Shown here one piece after another: positions 44,400-56,786 of a stretch of DNA of 64,000 nt; within the stretch, counting starts at the first letter, position 1, and the number at the start of each line of letters is the position of its first letter. Origin of the DNA: Tricholoma matsutake (lineage: Eukaryota > Basidiomycota > Agaricomycetes > Agaricales > Tricholomataceae); contig AP026540.1 in the NCBI GenBank assembly GCA_026075535.2, positions 12,152,001 to 12,216,000 of the forward strand, given 5' to 3'. Under the pieces are notes generated by a model. It did not search any database, was not told the DNA's origin, and saw nothing but the letters and a program-made list of their open reading frames with translations. A program made the translations under genes and the position numbers.

Positions 44400-47137
44400 A
44401 ACCCATATGTGCCAACAGGGATTGTATAGGTAGCAAGGTGGCAAATGATATGCTGTGGTTCAAGAATGTACACAGTGTTTGATAGCTCACAACTGACAGC
44501 CTTTGATTGCAGCCTTGAGCAAGGCTCAACTGTGTATGGTGTCTTTCTTTGCTGAGCTGGTGAGAGTGGACGATGTTGACGAACAAAGAAAAATGTTTGC
44601 CAGAGACCTTCAAGGGGAAGTTCCCAAATTTCCTCAATATATCCAGTCTCGATGGTATCTCCACATGTTGGGATATAGAACTGAATATGGCTGTTTCCTG
44701 CATGGCTATTGTTGCGGCTGTATGTTCAATCCTCAAAGACCACTTGGCAAGGCTGTTGAACAGCAGGAGGGAGCAGGAGGGTGCTAAGAGCATAAGGTCC
44801 ACCAGTGAATACTGAATTGTAGTCCTGGCCAATGACTCTCAGATATTGAAGAAGAAGGTCATAGTGCCTTCGATCAAGGGGCTTTCCACTTGCATGAGCA
44901 GCAGCAACTTCAGGGCCATTGAGGTTGTGTGTTGGCCGAGCAGTGGGGTGAGTGCTTGGTTGTAAAATCTCAGCCAATTCAGAAACATTGGCTTGGAGGT
45001 TGTTATTGTGAAGGAGTGCATTTAAGCATCCACGATGAGCACTCTGGTGAAGCATTGTCAACTCCATATCCTCTGTTCAAAAAATACTACTTAGTGAAAG
45101 TACATTTGAGAAATTGAGGACTTACGAAGGCAGCAGTTTGTTTTGATTTGCCCATAATCTCCATTCATCCTTTCACCAGGAAATTCACTAAGCAGAGCTA
45201 GTGGGCCCCAGAATTTAAGTAGTGCCCCATTGTGCATAGCATAGTGGTGGTTGGGCATTGAGTGAAATACAGCACCAAAAAGGTGCTGCATAGAAGAGCA
45301 GTAATTAATGTAGTGGTCCATATAGGCATCTGCTTCAGCATTGCTGACAGAATAGCCTGCAATTATATTTGTTGCACAGACCAATTCACAAAAGTTCTGT
45401 AAAAGTTCCTGTTGTACCTCAGTGCCATTCCACCAGAGTGCTGGAATGACAAGAGGAAATATGATGGAGAATAGAATGAGGAGCTCATGAGCTTTTAAGC
45501 TTCCATGACTGGCTTCACCAAGATTGGTGGGAGGCCGTTGAACCCAAGTAGGAAGCTGAATATCTGAAATGCATGCTCAAATAATAGCCAGCTCTGTAGG
45601 TGTAAAGTGAAATGCACCAGCAATAGACACAGGCACTTCTTCATCTTCATCATAGTCATCAGAAGGAAGAGGCACAGCATTTGAACTGGGAGTAGGAGTA
45701 GAACTGGAGGTAAAAGTAGAAATGTTTTCATCATCAACATCCATATTGTCCAAATACTCTGCAAGACCTGAAGTGCTGCTGTGTTGACTTGCACTATCAT
45801 CTTCAGAGTAATTGGATAAAGTCTCTGCATCTGTGTCATCATCATTAAGTTGAAGGGTTGCCAACAATTTGATTGCAGCCTTAGTTTGACCAATGCCCCA
45901 CAGAACTTGAAAATGATACTGAAGGATTCCTTCAAGAAAATTGTGCATGAATCCTAAAATGACATATTGAACAGGATCCCAGTAAGGAAGATCATGGAGT
46001 GGTGTCCACCGTACACCAGTTTCTTTAGTCATAGCTGTTTTAGCCTTGATGGTCACCAGATTGCACCACTCCTGAGCTTGAGTGTGAACTTCAGTTCCAC
46101 GCCGCAGTTCCCAATGATGGTAATCAAGATCCTCAATGTCATTGTGGTGACATTTACAGAAGGAACAGAATAGCCCAGCAGCATGAGAAACAAATCCAGA
46201 CACTTTCCAAATGGCTTGCAAATCTGCAAGCAGTGGAATAAGTCATGCTGCTACTGCAGTGCCCTGTGGGTTGCGATCTGTAGGTAAGACCTTTCCTGGG
46301 AGGTCTAAGTCTAAAATCATCTTCTTGATAGGCTCCAGAACATGTGGTATTGTCCAAATGGTTGGGGCATGTGGAGAGGGAGTCATTCCAATAGTAAATG
46401 TGTTTTCACAAAGGAATCTGATGGAGATGGGCAAGTTCAAACAGTATAGGATAATGGCACCACATGATACTACTTTGCCTAAAGATTTGTTAATTTTCAT
46501 CTACACCCCAAAATTAACAGACATACCTGCAATTTTATTGGTCAAAGGATTAAACCAGTCAATATATAAAGCAAAAACAAGGTGGTAAGGTGATTGAAGA
46601 AAAGGGTGCAATGAACTCCAGGCAGGGCTGTCATATATATCATGCATCCATCCAGGATTGAACACCCCTTGAGATTTTGCAAAAGTCTGATACAAATGGT
46701 CCTCAATTTGAGAATGAGAGAGTTGTGTGTATAGATCAGTGTTACAAGGCCTGGACTTTGGAGAGCAACACCAGTTACATCGTGATGGACCACCATTAGG
46801 ATATTGCTTGAAGCACTTGGGGCAGCAAATGACCTGCTCAATTGTAGGATCTAGCTGACATCGGGAATATACAGTCCGTATATCCAGTCGCATCTTGAGT
46901 TCTGTGAGTTCTGAGGTCTTGATATCAGCAGCAGCAAGTGCAAGTTTAATGAGCCTCAGAGTAGTGAGGATGATGAACTTGAACAGGCACAATAGAATAT
47001 TGGCAGTATCTCTACTGATTCCAGACTGAAGGGAGAGCCAAGCAACAATGAGACAGCATAGATCAATGACAGGTGTAACAGCTATAATCCAAAGCCTAAA
47101 TTGTAATTTAGTAAATGTAAAAACAGTGTTTGCATAC
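44400..47137 (-). pseudogene. CACTA/EnSpm transposase (Tnp2 type), decayed
   Basis: On the minus strand the blocks run: CPKCFKQYPN..CNWCCSPKSRPCNTDLY zinc-binding region (about 46820-46730), IYDSPAWSSLHPF and YIDWFNPLTNKIAG (46640-46530), intron 46479-46526, SCGAIILYCLNLPISIRFL, GFVSHAAGLFCSFCKCH, GVRWTPLHDLPYWDPVQYVI, FMHNFLEGILQYHFQVLWGI (46480-45900), an acidic linker, ISDIQLPTWVQRPPTNLGEA, NHHYAMHNGALLKFWGPLAL, LLSEFPGERMNGDYGQIKTN, intron 45073-45125, DMELTMLHQSAHRG and a C-terminal part to 44400. A further intron near 47098-47137 fits. TGAs near 46243 and 45577 replace arginines, and the C-terminal part is frameshifted near 44726. CACTA TIRs were not found. Confidence 0.85.
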
Positions 47138-47459
47138 CTTGTGTAAGATCTACACATTGAGCAGCCTGAGAGTGTGACTCAGCATCAATAATGGTGGACC
47201 TTGCTGGAAGTGGATCATCCTGGGGATCATGTTGATCTCAAATTTCATGTTTTCTTCATATCTGTGAACTGACAAGGCGGCCAGGGACATTTTGGCCATG
47301 GGAGTCCAAATATGTCAAGTGAAAACAGACACTACAAGTGCAGACAACTTTGCGAGGCATGGAGAATTGGTGTTGTGGTTATCACTGGCAACAGGAAATC
47401 AATGTAATCAACGTGTGAACAAGTTCTGGCATTTTCCACGAGTGACTAATATAATCATG

Positions 47460-47614
47460 ATTTTTGGGGCAATGGCTTACATCAGTTGTCTAACTTGTCT
47501 TGGATCAGTGTCATGTGTCTACTGGAGGCCCCATATGCACATCATTGCTAGATGATCTGCCAAAGATATGAGATGAACTCATGTCATCACAACATGAGCT
47601 GGAAAATGCCTCCA
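47460..47614 (-). repeat. dispersed repeat R1, copy 2 (empty site)
   Basis: The reverse complement matches 33352-33406 joined directly to 34473-34565, with ATCATCTAGCAATGATG uninterrupted. It serves as the pre-insertion allele for the element at 33407-34470. Confidence 0.85.
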
Positions 47615-48491
47615 GTGTACTATCATAGGTCACCCTAGGTACTCGGCCACTTTGATATTTAAAGATTGGTCTGTAAGGAAATTGAGAAAGTATATGTTAA
47701 AATCTCTTGATGATAGGTCAGGGAAGTGATGTACCTAACGTTCATTGACGATCATGCTACACTGAGATATGATGTGATCATGTAGGGTGTTTTGCCGTAT
47801 TTGCTAAGGAACTGATGTGGCCCAATATGGTAATAGCTCCAGCTGACATCCATTGTATACATGCATCAGACCAACCACTCGTCATATCCACTTCAATTAC
47901 TTGTGTTGCACCACCTCCAACATCCTGAGCCTGCTTGCAAGAGTGCTTGATGGATTTTCAGCCCCTGTAAACATATCAAATGTACACAGTCATTATGCAC
48001 TTGTAGTCCAACATGCAGCCTCAAGTTTGATGGTACATTTCCTCCACACCTCTTTCATTCATATGACATATTTTTAGGAATTATTTGTTGTGTGATACAT
48101 GTTCACATACATCAAGCTTCCTACTTCTGCATGTCTGCAAGTGCAAATGAGGTTTCTCTGCTAGGATGATGCTGTGGCAAAAATGGGATTCCAGGTGCGT
48201 AGCTTGACTATTAAACTCAATCAGAATGCCTTCTCAACATGCATATACTTGGTGTTTTTCATATCTGCTTGCTTGCTTCTGGGTGATGCTCAGGCAATTA
48301 TTCATAACAAATTCACATGTGTAAAACATCTGCAATGTCTTCATACATGTGAACTATGCATTTTTATGGTCATTCCTTGCCCCTTGACATACTGCATCAG
48401 TTTATAACATAAATACATATGTTTTTGTCAAATGCCACACCAAACCCAACTCTGAGAGTACTGAACTACTAGTCTGTCATTACTACATCAT
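47615..48491. other. no recognisable gene
   Basis: Short frames only on both strands; no domain or repeat end identified. Confidence 0.4.
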
Positions 48492-48940
48492 GCCAGAGCC
48501 TATTGCACCTCCTTCCACTGACATTCTTGAGCTTCCCCAAGAAGATCACATACAGCTCGCCATCTTGGTCATCAATGAGGCAGGCAAGAAAGCCAATGGC
48601 AAATCCCTACTGTGCATAAGGCTGCCAGCCTCTATGATGTACCTTGCAGCACACTTGGAGACCATTTGAAGGGCCTCCCTATGTGTGCTGAAGCGCATGT
48701 TGATCAGCGAGTCCTTTCAGTAGCTGAAGAAGAGATCATTGTCAAATGGGCAAAGGTGCTTGGTTGCTGGGGAGTACCAATGACATATTTTACTCTTACT
48801 AAATATGCTTCTGAGATCTCTGGAAGACACATTGGTGAGTCATGGCCAAGAGATTCCTTGCTAGGCACCCAGAACTCAAAGTCAGGGCCCAGGAGAAAAG
48901 GCTTCACCAATTGGCAACACAGACAAAGTTCCTGATGCAC
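48492..48940 (+). pseudogene. pogo/CENP-B-type HTH transposase N-terminal fragment
   Basis: From the ATG at 48492: ILELPQEDHIQLAILVINEA; a frameshift near 48610; HKAASLYDVPCSTLGDHLKG (first HTH); QRVLSVAEEEIIVKWAKVLG, GVPMTYFTLTKYASEISGRH (CENP-B-like second HTH), IGESW; a 1-nt frameshift near 48848; then RFLARHPELKVRAQEKRLH. These match the DNA-binding half of fungal pogo/Fot1-like transposases. The DDE catalytic domain is missing. The context is transposon debris, so a host CENP-B-like role is unlikely. Confidence 0.7.
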
Positions 48941-49659
48941 TAAGTGTTACAACCATATGACATGAGTTAGAACATCTCATGATCAACACTGGGGTCTCAA
49001 ATGCAGAAGGTGACAATGTGGTTCAGTCTAAGCATGATATGGCAGGTCCTTCAATGGGTTTTCTGGGTGACGAACCAAGCTCTGAGCTAATGGTGGGCCA
49101 AAATGTTGCATCCAGCGAGTTACAAATGAGGTGTAGTAGACAGCTTGCTATGAAGAAAAAATAGCATACAGCATCATTTTTCATGTAAATTAGACTTTCC
49201 ACTGTAGATATAAATGCATTTGAACATTGAGAACTTGAATGTTGTGCATTGGGTGAAGCAGGGAGCAATTTTATCTTAGTTCCCATGGCTGGCCAAGTTC
49301 CTAGGTTTGCCTAATTTGGGACCCTTGCCACAAAAATATTCACTGGACCAGCATCACTTTGCCTAAAAATATAAAACTTACATCCAGACCTTGCAAACAT
49401 CCTGGTTGATGCCCAGGTAAAGTGACAGGGCATTCTCCTGGCTGTACATAGAGTTGCTGTGTCAGAAACCCTTAGGTGGTTGAGTACCTGACCTTTGATA
49501 GTACCAATCATGGCCATTGAAGTTCACAGAGCTCAGGCTTTGGATGCCCATTGCTGTGATTGGCATACATCTGATTGCACATGTTATGAGTAAGCATTCA
49601 AGTATCCCACCATGTGTAATGATGTGTCTTACAGTTTCAAAGGTGAATAATGAATTCTT

Positions 49660-49957
49660 GATGGAAAATTGTAACTGAATGCTATTGGCCCAGCAGATTC
49701 TCTGCAACACATGATTTTTGGAAAATGCTGTTGCTGGACTTGTGCAGATTTTCAGTGAGTGTTTGCTTGAGCATTGCACATAGCCTTTTGGTAGCCTTCT
49801 TACATAATACAGTTTTCACATTGATACTGAGTCTGTAGGAGACAGTCAGACTCCAAAGCATGGTAAAAGTTTTTTTCAGACCACAACTTTAACACACTAT
49901 CATATTACTGTGTGACTCAAGCACAACTGGCAAAACTTGTAAATTTGGTCATGTTTA
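49660..49957 (-). repeat. dispersed repeat R2, copy 1 (uninterrupted)
   Basis: Its reverse complement (AACATGACCAAATTTACAAG, CTTTTACCATGCTTTGGAGT, GTCTGACTGTCTCCTACAG) matches 60498-60563 plus 60961-61170. This copy lacks the MITE present in the other. Confidence 0.85.
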
Positions 49958-49959
49958 TA

Positions 49960-50437
49960 GTTTGATTTATTTCCAATGGGAGATCTTCTGCAAGCCATTC
50001 CTCGACAACCATGCCACATTTTGGCATGATTCTGTAGTCTATCTTATGCTACTAACTGAGCTCTAGAGCTCCACACAATATATTTATTTTTAGTTGATCT
50101 GTGAAAATTAGGTTGACCCCTGCCAATTATATGTATGTGCAAACAATATCTCAAGAGCTAATGGCTCAAATTTGCATGGGACATCCTCACCTAGATTACC
50201 CTTGACACTGTACCACTCTCAGCTTGTTTTTCTGAGCATTAGTTCTTGAGATATCGTTTGCACACACACATAATTGGCAGGAGCCAACCTAATTTTCACA
50301 GATCAACTAAAAATGAATATATTGTGTGGAGCTCTAGAGCTCAGGAGCATAAGATATACTACAGAATCATGTCAAAATGTGGGCATGGTTGTCAAGGAAT
50401 GGCTTGCAGAAGATCTTCCATTGGAAATAAATCAAAG
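49960..50437. mobile_element. foldback MITE, about 478 bp
   Basis: Arms of about 195 bp: left TTTGATTTATTTCCAATGG..CTCAAGAGCTAATG (49961-50162), right CATTAGTTCTTGAGATATCG..CCATTGGAAATAAATCAAA (about 50239-50436), with a spacer of about 75 bp. TA occurs on both flanks (49958-49959, 50438-50439), so it may be a Tc1/mariner-type MITE. It lies next to repeat R2. Confidence 0.8.
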
Positions 50438-51005
50438 TACTGTCAAGGCCAATTTCCCTGACCAGATTTCCAATCGTTTTCTGCCACCCTTCCCAGCTGC
50501 CTTGCATCACAGCCCACCTCCTATCAGCAACACTGCCTAGAGATGAAATTCTCTTATTTCCAATTTGATGAAACAGTTTCAGGATATTTGCCTTGGAGGC
50601 TGGTTTGCAATTATCACAGCCTCAGAAACTCAGATCGCCTCTGGACTTTGGTATTCAAGCTAGCTACTTTTGTCTTGTATTAGCCAGTTTGTAAATCAAC
50701 CAAGTCACCCACTTAATTCCAACCCAATTACACTCCAAATATTCTCTTAAGTTTATCTTGAACTTTAGCTCATCCTCTCTGGGAATTCCTTCTGATCTTC
50801 CTCTTTACCCTTGTCTTGAAATCAGGACACTTGATGAGGAGAAGGGCACAACTTCTTATAAGTTGAAGCCAAGTCCTTTCTGTCCCCACACTTGGTACAG
50901 CACTTCAAGTAAACCTTGCCCCGGAATCCCGTCACCTACCATCTGGGTACAACCGGAAATCTGACAACTTCCTTCCTCCAGCTCAGAACTTAACAAGTAC
51001 AAACA
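50438..51005. other. no recognisable gene
   Basis: Spacer between the foldback MITE and chromovirus 2; no coding or repeat signal recognised. Confidence 0.4.
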
Positions 51006-51198
51006 TATGGTGACCTGGGGCTTGACCCCACATTTGTATATATTATATCTCATTGCTGTTGACCTGGCTGGCCCCTATAAAGGGACCAGCCTTCTATTTA
51101 CATAAGCAATCTTTTTTACCACTACCAATACATGAAATATATACATTATTCATCTTCTTTTGGTGTGTGATATAAGGAGATCCCCTTGACTCACTACA
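51006..51198 (+). repeat. 5' LTR of chromovirus 2
   Basis: 193 bp with a TATAAA at 51076-51081. Differences from the 3' LTR are few and mainly transitions (for example CCTGGGG versus CCCGGGG). No clear self-primer complement was found next to it. Confidence 0.92.
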
Positions 51199-51549
51199 CT
51201 TTTTTGAACACCAAAACTCGTATAGAGTTTCGCTCGACATCACCACAACCCTGAACTTCTCCCGCAAAGGGTGAAAATTCCCCAACACAATCAGCAATGG
51301 AAGCAAATCCATCGCTAGGACCCAACTCAAGCACCCAGCACTCGAATCAACATTTTCTTTTTATTGCTTTTCGCCCACTGCTATGACCAAAAATTTTTGT
51401 TACTCAAGCACCCAGCACTCAAATCAACGTTTCCTTTTATCGCTTTTTGCCCACTGCTATGACCGAAATTTTTTGTTCCCTACTGCTAAAGACCAATATC
51501 AACCCCATCAGCCAGGGCAAGAGCCAGAAACAAGACCAAACCTGCTTCA

Positions 51550-53820
51550 TTGCAGGTCGCACAAAATTTGAGCATACCCCAACCACTCAAGGCACATACA
51601 GGCACCTCGAGAAATTTACTGTCTCCTACAATACAGGCAGTGAATCTCGAAGCGCATATATCCACTACAAGAGCGATCAATTCCTCTGTGCTCAGACTTC
51701 ACACAGCCTGGGTGACGGTCGAGGATGACAGCAACCTTGACTCAAAGAAATCTAACTTGTCGAAAAGTAGTCGACAAAGCGCCCGGTCAACCCCCAGACC
51801 TAATCCGGGGTTACAAGGACTCTCACCTCTGGATGAACTAACTTCAGAGTCCCTGAATAACTGGGTCACCCCCATTAATTATATCAATCTTCCCCAACAA
51901 TGTCTGGAGTATACTACACCCAGACTATTGTCTGCCCAATGGCCAGAGTTAGCCCCGTCAGTGCTGCCGATGCTGATGGACGAACACGAAAGACTACGTC
52001 GGCATGAAGAGAAGAAACCTCTCAAGAAACCTAGAGAGGATGAGTCGGATGAAGAGTTCGGAGCTTGGCATTTTGCTCAGCTTGCTACCGATATCCTTGG
52101 CTGTGCCAGGGATGCCCAGGACTTCAAACCTGTTAAGTTGGAAACCCAACTTAAAGATCTGGCATTTGCTTATGCCAGACAATGTTCCCGTAGGTCTGTA
52201 TCCAGACCTTCTACTCCTCATACAGCTGAACATGTGGAGCAGCAACTGTCCCCTTCCCAGGAATGTGTTAACCCACGTCCAACCACGCCAGTAACACCAG
52301 TCAAGGTACCTTCCAAAAAGAAGGTACATTACATTGACAACAATAAATTAGTCCTCCAGAGGATACGCGATGGCGATATCTGGGATGGACAACCCACATC
52401 GATTCCTGATCAAGGGATTCGTTTCGACAAGGATGCTAATCCTTGGGATAAGAACAGCAAAAACTCTTGCCATGATAAGCGAGAGAAAGCCCCACCAGGA
52501 GGGTCCAAAAATCCTGCGCAGAGTCATGCAGGCAAGAACAGGCCACCAGATGGCGACAGTTCTGGTGACGATGGAGATGAAAGTAGTACTGACTCGTTGT
52601 ATAGCACCTCGAGTAATGAAAACAGCAAACACTCTTCCCCAAGTGAGGAAGAGATTGCTAATAAGACCTTGTCTCACCACAGACGAGGTAGCTGGGCACA
52701 GCATTCATCTAGTCAATCCTCGTCTAGATATTCTGTATCTTCCCGTCCCGATTCCTATCGAGGAAAAGGTTCCCTTCGACCCTCAAAATACTTGAGGGAC
52801 ATTCATACGAAGATCTACAGACAGATCGACAGCAAAGTCTCTGTCTTGACTGAAGTTTCTACCACTAGTGGTAAGAATGGTCTGCATGTCCCAAATCCGC
52901 CTAAGTATGGTGGATTACCAGACACCAAAGGCTTCGAACGATGGCTGAACGCCCTCCTTTGTTGGCTGAAGGTGAACAAAGTATGTGGTCCAGATCTGGA
53001 CTCAGACCGTATTGAGTATACGGCGATGTTCCTTGAGAACACCGCCTTGACTTGGTTTGAGGACAGTGTTGACAGTGCATACTGTCAACGAGCTGCCTGG
53101 ACTTTCAAGGAGGTCATAACTGGCCTATACGACCGGTTCGTGCATGAGAATGCAACCCATGATGCGACCGACAAATTTTGGCACATCAATTATAACGCCA
53201 AAGAAGGCGTTATGGGTTACTACCACAAACTGGAGTGCTATGCAACCAGAATGATCCAGGCACCAGATCCTTTCACCTTCAAGACCCAGTTGGTGACTGG
53301 GTTGCCCAACAACATCATATCCTTTGTACTGGACAAAGGATGCTCCACTGAGACTAGCTCAGTGGGAGATATTTTGCACTACGCCTGTCAGGCGGAGGAA
53401 ATTGGAAAAATGAGAAAATGCTTCAATGAAAAGAAGCATATCATGGAATCCACAAAGTCAAAGACATCCTCTTTGACTAAAGCTCCCAAAATGGAGGATC
53501 CTTCTCCTGAAAGATCTAATGGATGGTCGCAAGAACATTACATTAAACACGATAAAAATTATCGTGATAACTCTAATCCATCCAGTTCAAAATATCCTGA
53601 CAGAGACCACCGAAGCTACGGCGATCAAGATCGCCATTACAAGGAGCATCGTGATACATGACATCATTCCCCTGGAAGCAAACCTTCCAGTTCTAATGGA
53701 AACAAACCAGACAAGAAGTCTGGTGAAAGCAAGGCCCCACTTGCTACAACTGTGGAGGCCCTCATTACTCCACAGATCCTAAGTGCCCAAAGTATGGGCA
53801 ACAAAGACCAACAGTGAAAA
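51550..53820 (+). pseudogene. large gag of chromovirus 2, nearly intact
   Basis: The frame is open from about 51550 to the TGA at 53659 (703 codons). The first 400 residues are acidic and Ser-rich with no known domain. The capsid-like core spans residues 440-620: PPKYGGLPDTKGFERWLNAL, EYTAMFLENTALTWFEDSV, FKEVITGLYDRFVHENATH, GYYHKLECYATRMIQAPDPF, LVTGLPNNIISFVLDKG. After the TGA (arginine position, HRDT*HHS) and a 1-nt deletion near 53734, the zinc knuckle CYNCGG-PHYSTDPKC follows. The true start could be upstream of 51550, because the region from the LTR to 51550 holds no stop-free alternative that I could favour. Confidence 0.85.
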
Positions 53821-54788
53821 TGTATGCTGCTAGAGAAGAATCAGGCTCCTCGAATGATCGACCTGCTACTCATAGTAGTAGCAAAGATTGTGACAAGCAC
53901 AGTCCAAGCCCTAAAAAGAGCTTGGACTCTTGATCAGCAACAAAAGAGAGATTCACCGCCACACACAGTGACTCAGAAGGCATTTCTCCCTCGGAGTATG
54001 GTTCAGCCTTATCTGAGGAGATCCCTTACAGATTGCAGTACAGCTCTGAAGGCGAGCTGTATAACATCGAGTCTGACACTGGGTGTATTCCCTGTGATGA
54101 TTCAGGAACTGAATGCTTTGGTGTGATCAGAGAAATTCTCTTGGAGTATGACTCCAATAGCTGCCTGTCTGCCCAGTCAGTGTCTGACTCTGAGGAAGAC
54201 TCAGAGAGTGAGACAGAGAATAAACATCCATCATTCTCTGAATGGCTTGGCATCATGATGGACGGCCTTTTCAAGAACAAGCCACACTTTAAAGGTGCGA
54301 CTACTTTGAGGAAATCCTCGAAGAAGATTAAACGTCCTCCTCAGACTGAGTAGGATAACAAATGCTTTGTTGTGAAGATGATGCTTCACAATCTCAAAGC
54401 CTACGTACTGCTTGATTCTGGCTGTACAACCAATTCCATCTCGCCAGAATTCACTATGTCAGCGAACTTGAAGGCTCATGGTTTGGAAGAACCTGTGCCT
54501 TTGCAATTGGGCACTGTGGGCAGCCGTTCGAAGATAAACTTTGGACTCTTCACCAATTTTGAGATCGGTGGAGTGGTAAATACCCACTATTTTGATGTAG
54601 TTAACATTGATAGGTATGATGCCATTCTGGGAACCATGTTTATGAGGAAGCACGGTATAGTCCTAGACTTTGAACGCGATGAAGTACACGTTAAAGGAAA
54701 GTGCCTTGATACAGTAATCGAGGGCCCTAACACCTTCATGCAAGCCAGACAGCATGCAATGCAGCCTCAACCTCCAAAGAATGAGTGA
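53821..54788 (+). pseudogene. linker and aspartic protease of chromovirus 2
   Basis: An acidic Ser-rich linker (54033-54353) is followed, after a TAG at 54351, by a retropepsin-like domain: YVLLDSGCTTNSISPEF with the catalytic DSG, then FTNFEIGGVVNTHYFDVVNI and YDAILGTMFMRKHGIVLDF. The domain itself reads through intact for 138 codons to the TGA at 54786 (arginine expected). Confidence 0.82.
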
Positions 54789-56786
54789 CTCCGTAGCGGG
54801 CACCCAACCCCTAAAAAAGTAAAAGACCTGGACAAAGTTGTCCCGAGTTCTACACAGGCCCAGCCTCCCTCTGTGAAACAGAGGAAGGCAGAAATCGAGG
54901 AAGTGGATGATGTTGAGGCTCAACATCGTCATTCAGGCTTGAGAGTATCGGACCCCATATTGCTGGGGCCTGACAAGAAGCCTGAAAGTTATAACGAGGA
55001 CGAATTAGAAGAGTTTGTCTGAGAATTCACTCAGGATCGATTTCTCGCAGGCCCTAAATTCGAACCTTTTGGGTTCGACCCTTCCATTCCTGCGGTGCTA
55101 CCACCAGAACAAGTCAATGACTTGAACAACGTTCTCTTCACAATATGCGAAGACTTGGCATCCAAGGCCTACTCAAAAGGTCCTCTCTCCAAGAAAGACC
55201 TTCCACGTCTTTGAGAAGAGTGGAAACATTCTTGTCAGGATATCCTCAGCAGAGTACCTGACAAACTACCTCCCCTTAGGGAGATAAACCATCACATCCC
55301 ACTAGTGGACAAAAAGAAGAAGTACAATTACTATCTTCCAAAGTGTCCAGACTCGATGAGGAAACCCCTCTCCGAGAAGGTGGCGGAATACTGCAAAGCA
55401 GGGTGGTGGCACCCTGCTCGAGTGGAGCAAGCTGCTCCAATGCTAGTGGTGCCAAAGAAATCAGGAGCACTTCGCACTGTGATTAACGCCATGAAGAGGA
55501 ATGCGAATACGGTGAAAGATGTTACACCATTTCCTGATCAAGACATGATTTGTCTTGATGTTGCTTGAGCTACATATCACTTGAAGATAGATCTCTCGGA
55601 TGCTTATGAGCAAGTCCAAGTGGAACCAGATGACGTCTGGAAAACTGCCTTTTTGACAGTTCAAGGGGTATATGAAAGCCTGGTTATGCAACAAGGCGAC
55701 TGCAATGCACCATCAACCTTTCAAAGGCTGATGAATTTAGTCTTCCGAGATTACATCAGAATATTTGTCCATGCGTACTTGGACAATATCTTCGTGTTTA
55801 GTAACTCGATTGAGGAACACCAGAAACATCTGGAGCTAGTATTCAACAAACTACATGAGCATGCTCTGTACCTTCATGCAGAGAAGTGCAAGCTCTATGC
55901 TGAAAAGGTAGAGTGCCTAGGTCATATGATTGACGAGCATGGGATGCATGCAGACAGTGACAAGATGGCCCATGTACAAGAGTGGAAGACACCTCATAAC
56001 TACCACGAAGTCCAGAGATTCTTGGGACTTGTGCAATATCTGGCTCATTTCTTGCCAGATATCAGTGCTTATACTAGTCTGCTCTCTGCGATGACTAAAA
56101 ATGGCACCTCGTTTCTATGGTGGCCGTTACATGATCACTGCTTCCAGATGATTAAAGACATCTGTTGCACAACACTGGTGCTTAAGCCGATCGACCCAAA
56201 GTTGCCTGAGCCAATCTGGGTGATCTGTGATGCCTCAGTCTTTGGGACTGGTGCGATGTATGGTCAAGGACCTGAGTGGCAAACTTGCCGCCTGGCAGGT
56301 TTCTTATCCAAGAAATTCTCAGATGCTCAAAGGAACTACCGTACCTTTGAGCACAAAACCATTGCTATACTTGAGGCCCTCCTCAAGTGGGAAGACAAAC
56401 TGATCGGTAGACAGATCCACGTCGTCACCGATCACCAAGTGCTGAAATTCTTCCAAACCCAGTGCAGACTTTCTGCTAGGCAGATGCAGTGGATGGAATA
56501 CCTATCGCATTTTGACTTTGACATTAGATATGTCAAAGGGAAACTAAACAAAGTAGCGGATGCTCTGTCCTGCTACTACCAATTTGACTCTTGGGACGAC
56601 GCCCCATTAGTCCAACACTACATCTTCGCAGATGTGCACCTCGATCCTAACCACGAGGACCTCCCATGGGATCGACATCTCGAATTAAAGAATCAAGTAG
56701 TTGAGACTTGCTCTGCTGCTGCTCAGCAGAAGCAAGTTGTGAACAGCTTAGAGCTCTTTGGGAACTTATCGAAGAGTGGGATGTAG
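54789..56786 (+). pseudogene. RT and RNase H of chromovirus 2, catalytic site mutated
   Basis: Same frame through TGAs at 55018, 55212 and 55567. RT blocks: GWWHPARVEQAAPMLVVPKK, LRTVINAMKRNAN, HLKIDLSDAYEQVQVEPDD, QQGDCNAPSTFQRLMN, and the active site YLDN at 55780 in place of YLDD (GAT>AAT inside a former CG). RNase H: VICDASVFGTGAMYG, HKTIAILEALLKWEDKL, VVTDHQVLKFF, ending KGKLNKVADALSCYYQ. The frame shifts near 56735 into the integrase. Even without the stops the polymerase would be dead. Confidence 0.92.

Noticed and set aside
48492..48940. A host CENP-B-like protein
   Set aside because: Two frameshifts in 450 bp, no C-terminal domain and a transposon context favour a dead pogo-like transposase fragment.
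51199..51225. Self-primer site in chromovirus 2 (CACCAAAA versus TTTTGGTG in the LTR)
   Set aside because: Only about 8 nt pair, the site starts well beyond the LTR edge, and the matching LTR segment is about 75 bp past the TATA box, too far for a transcript start.
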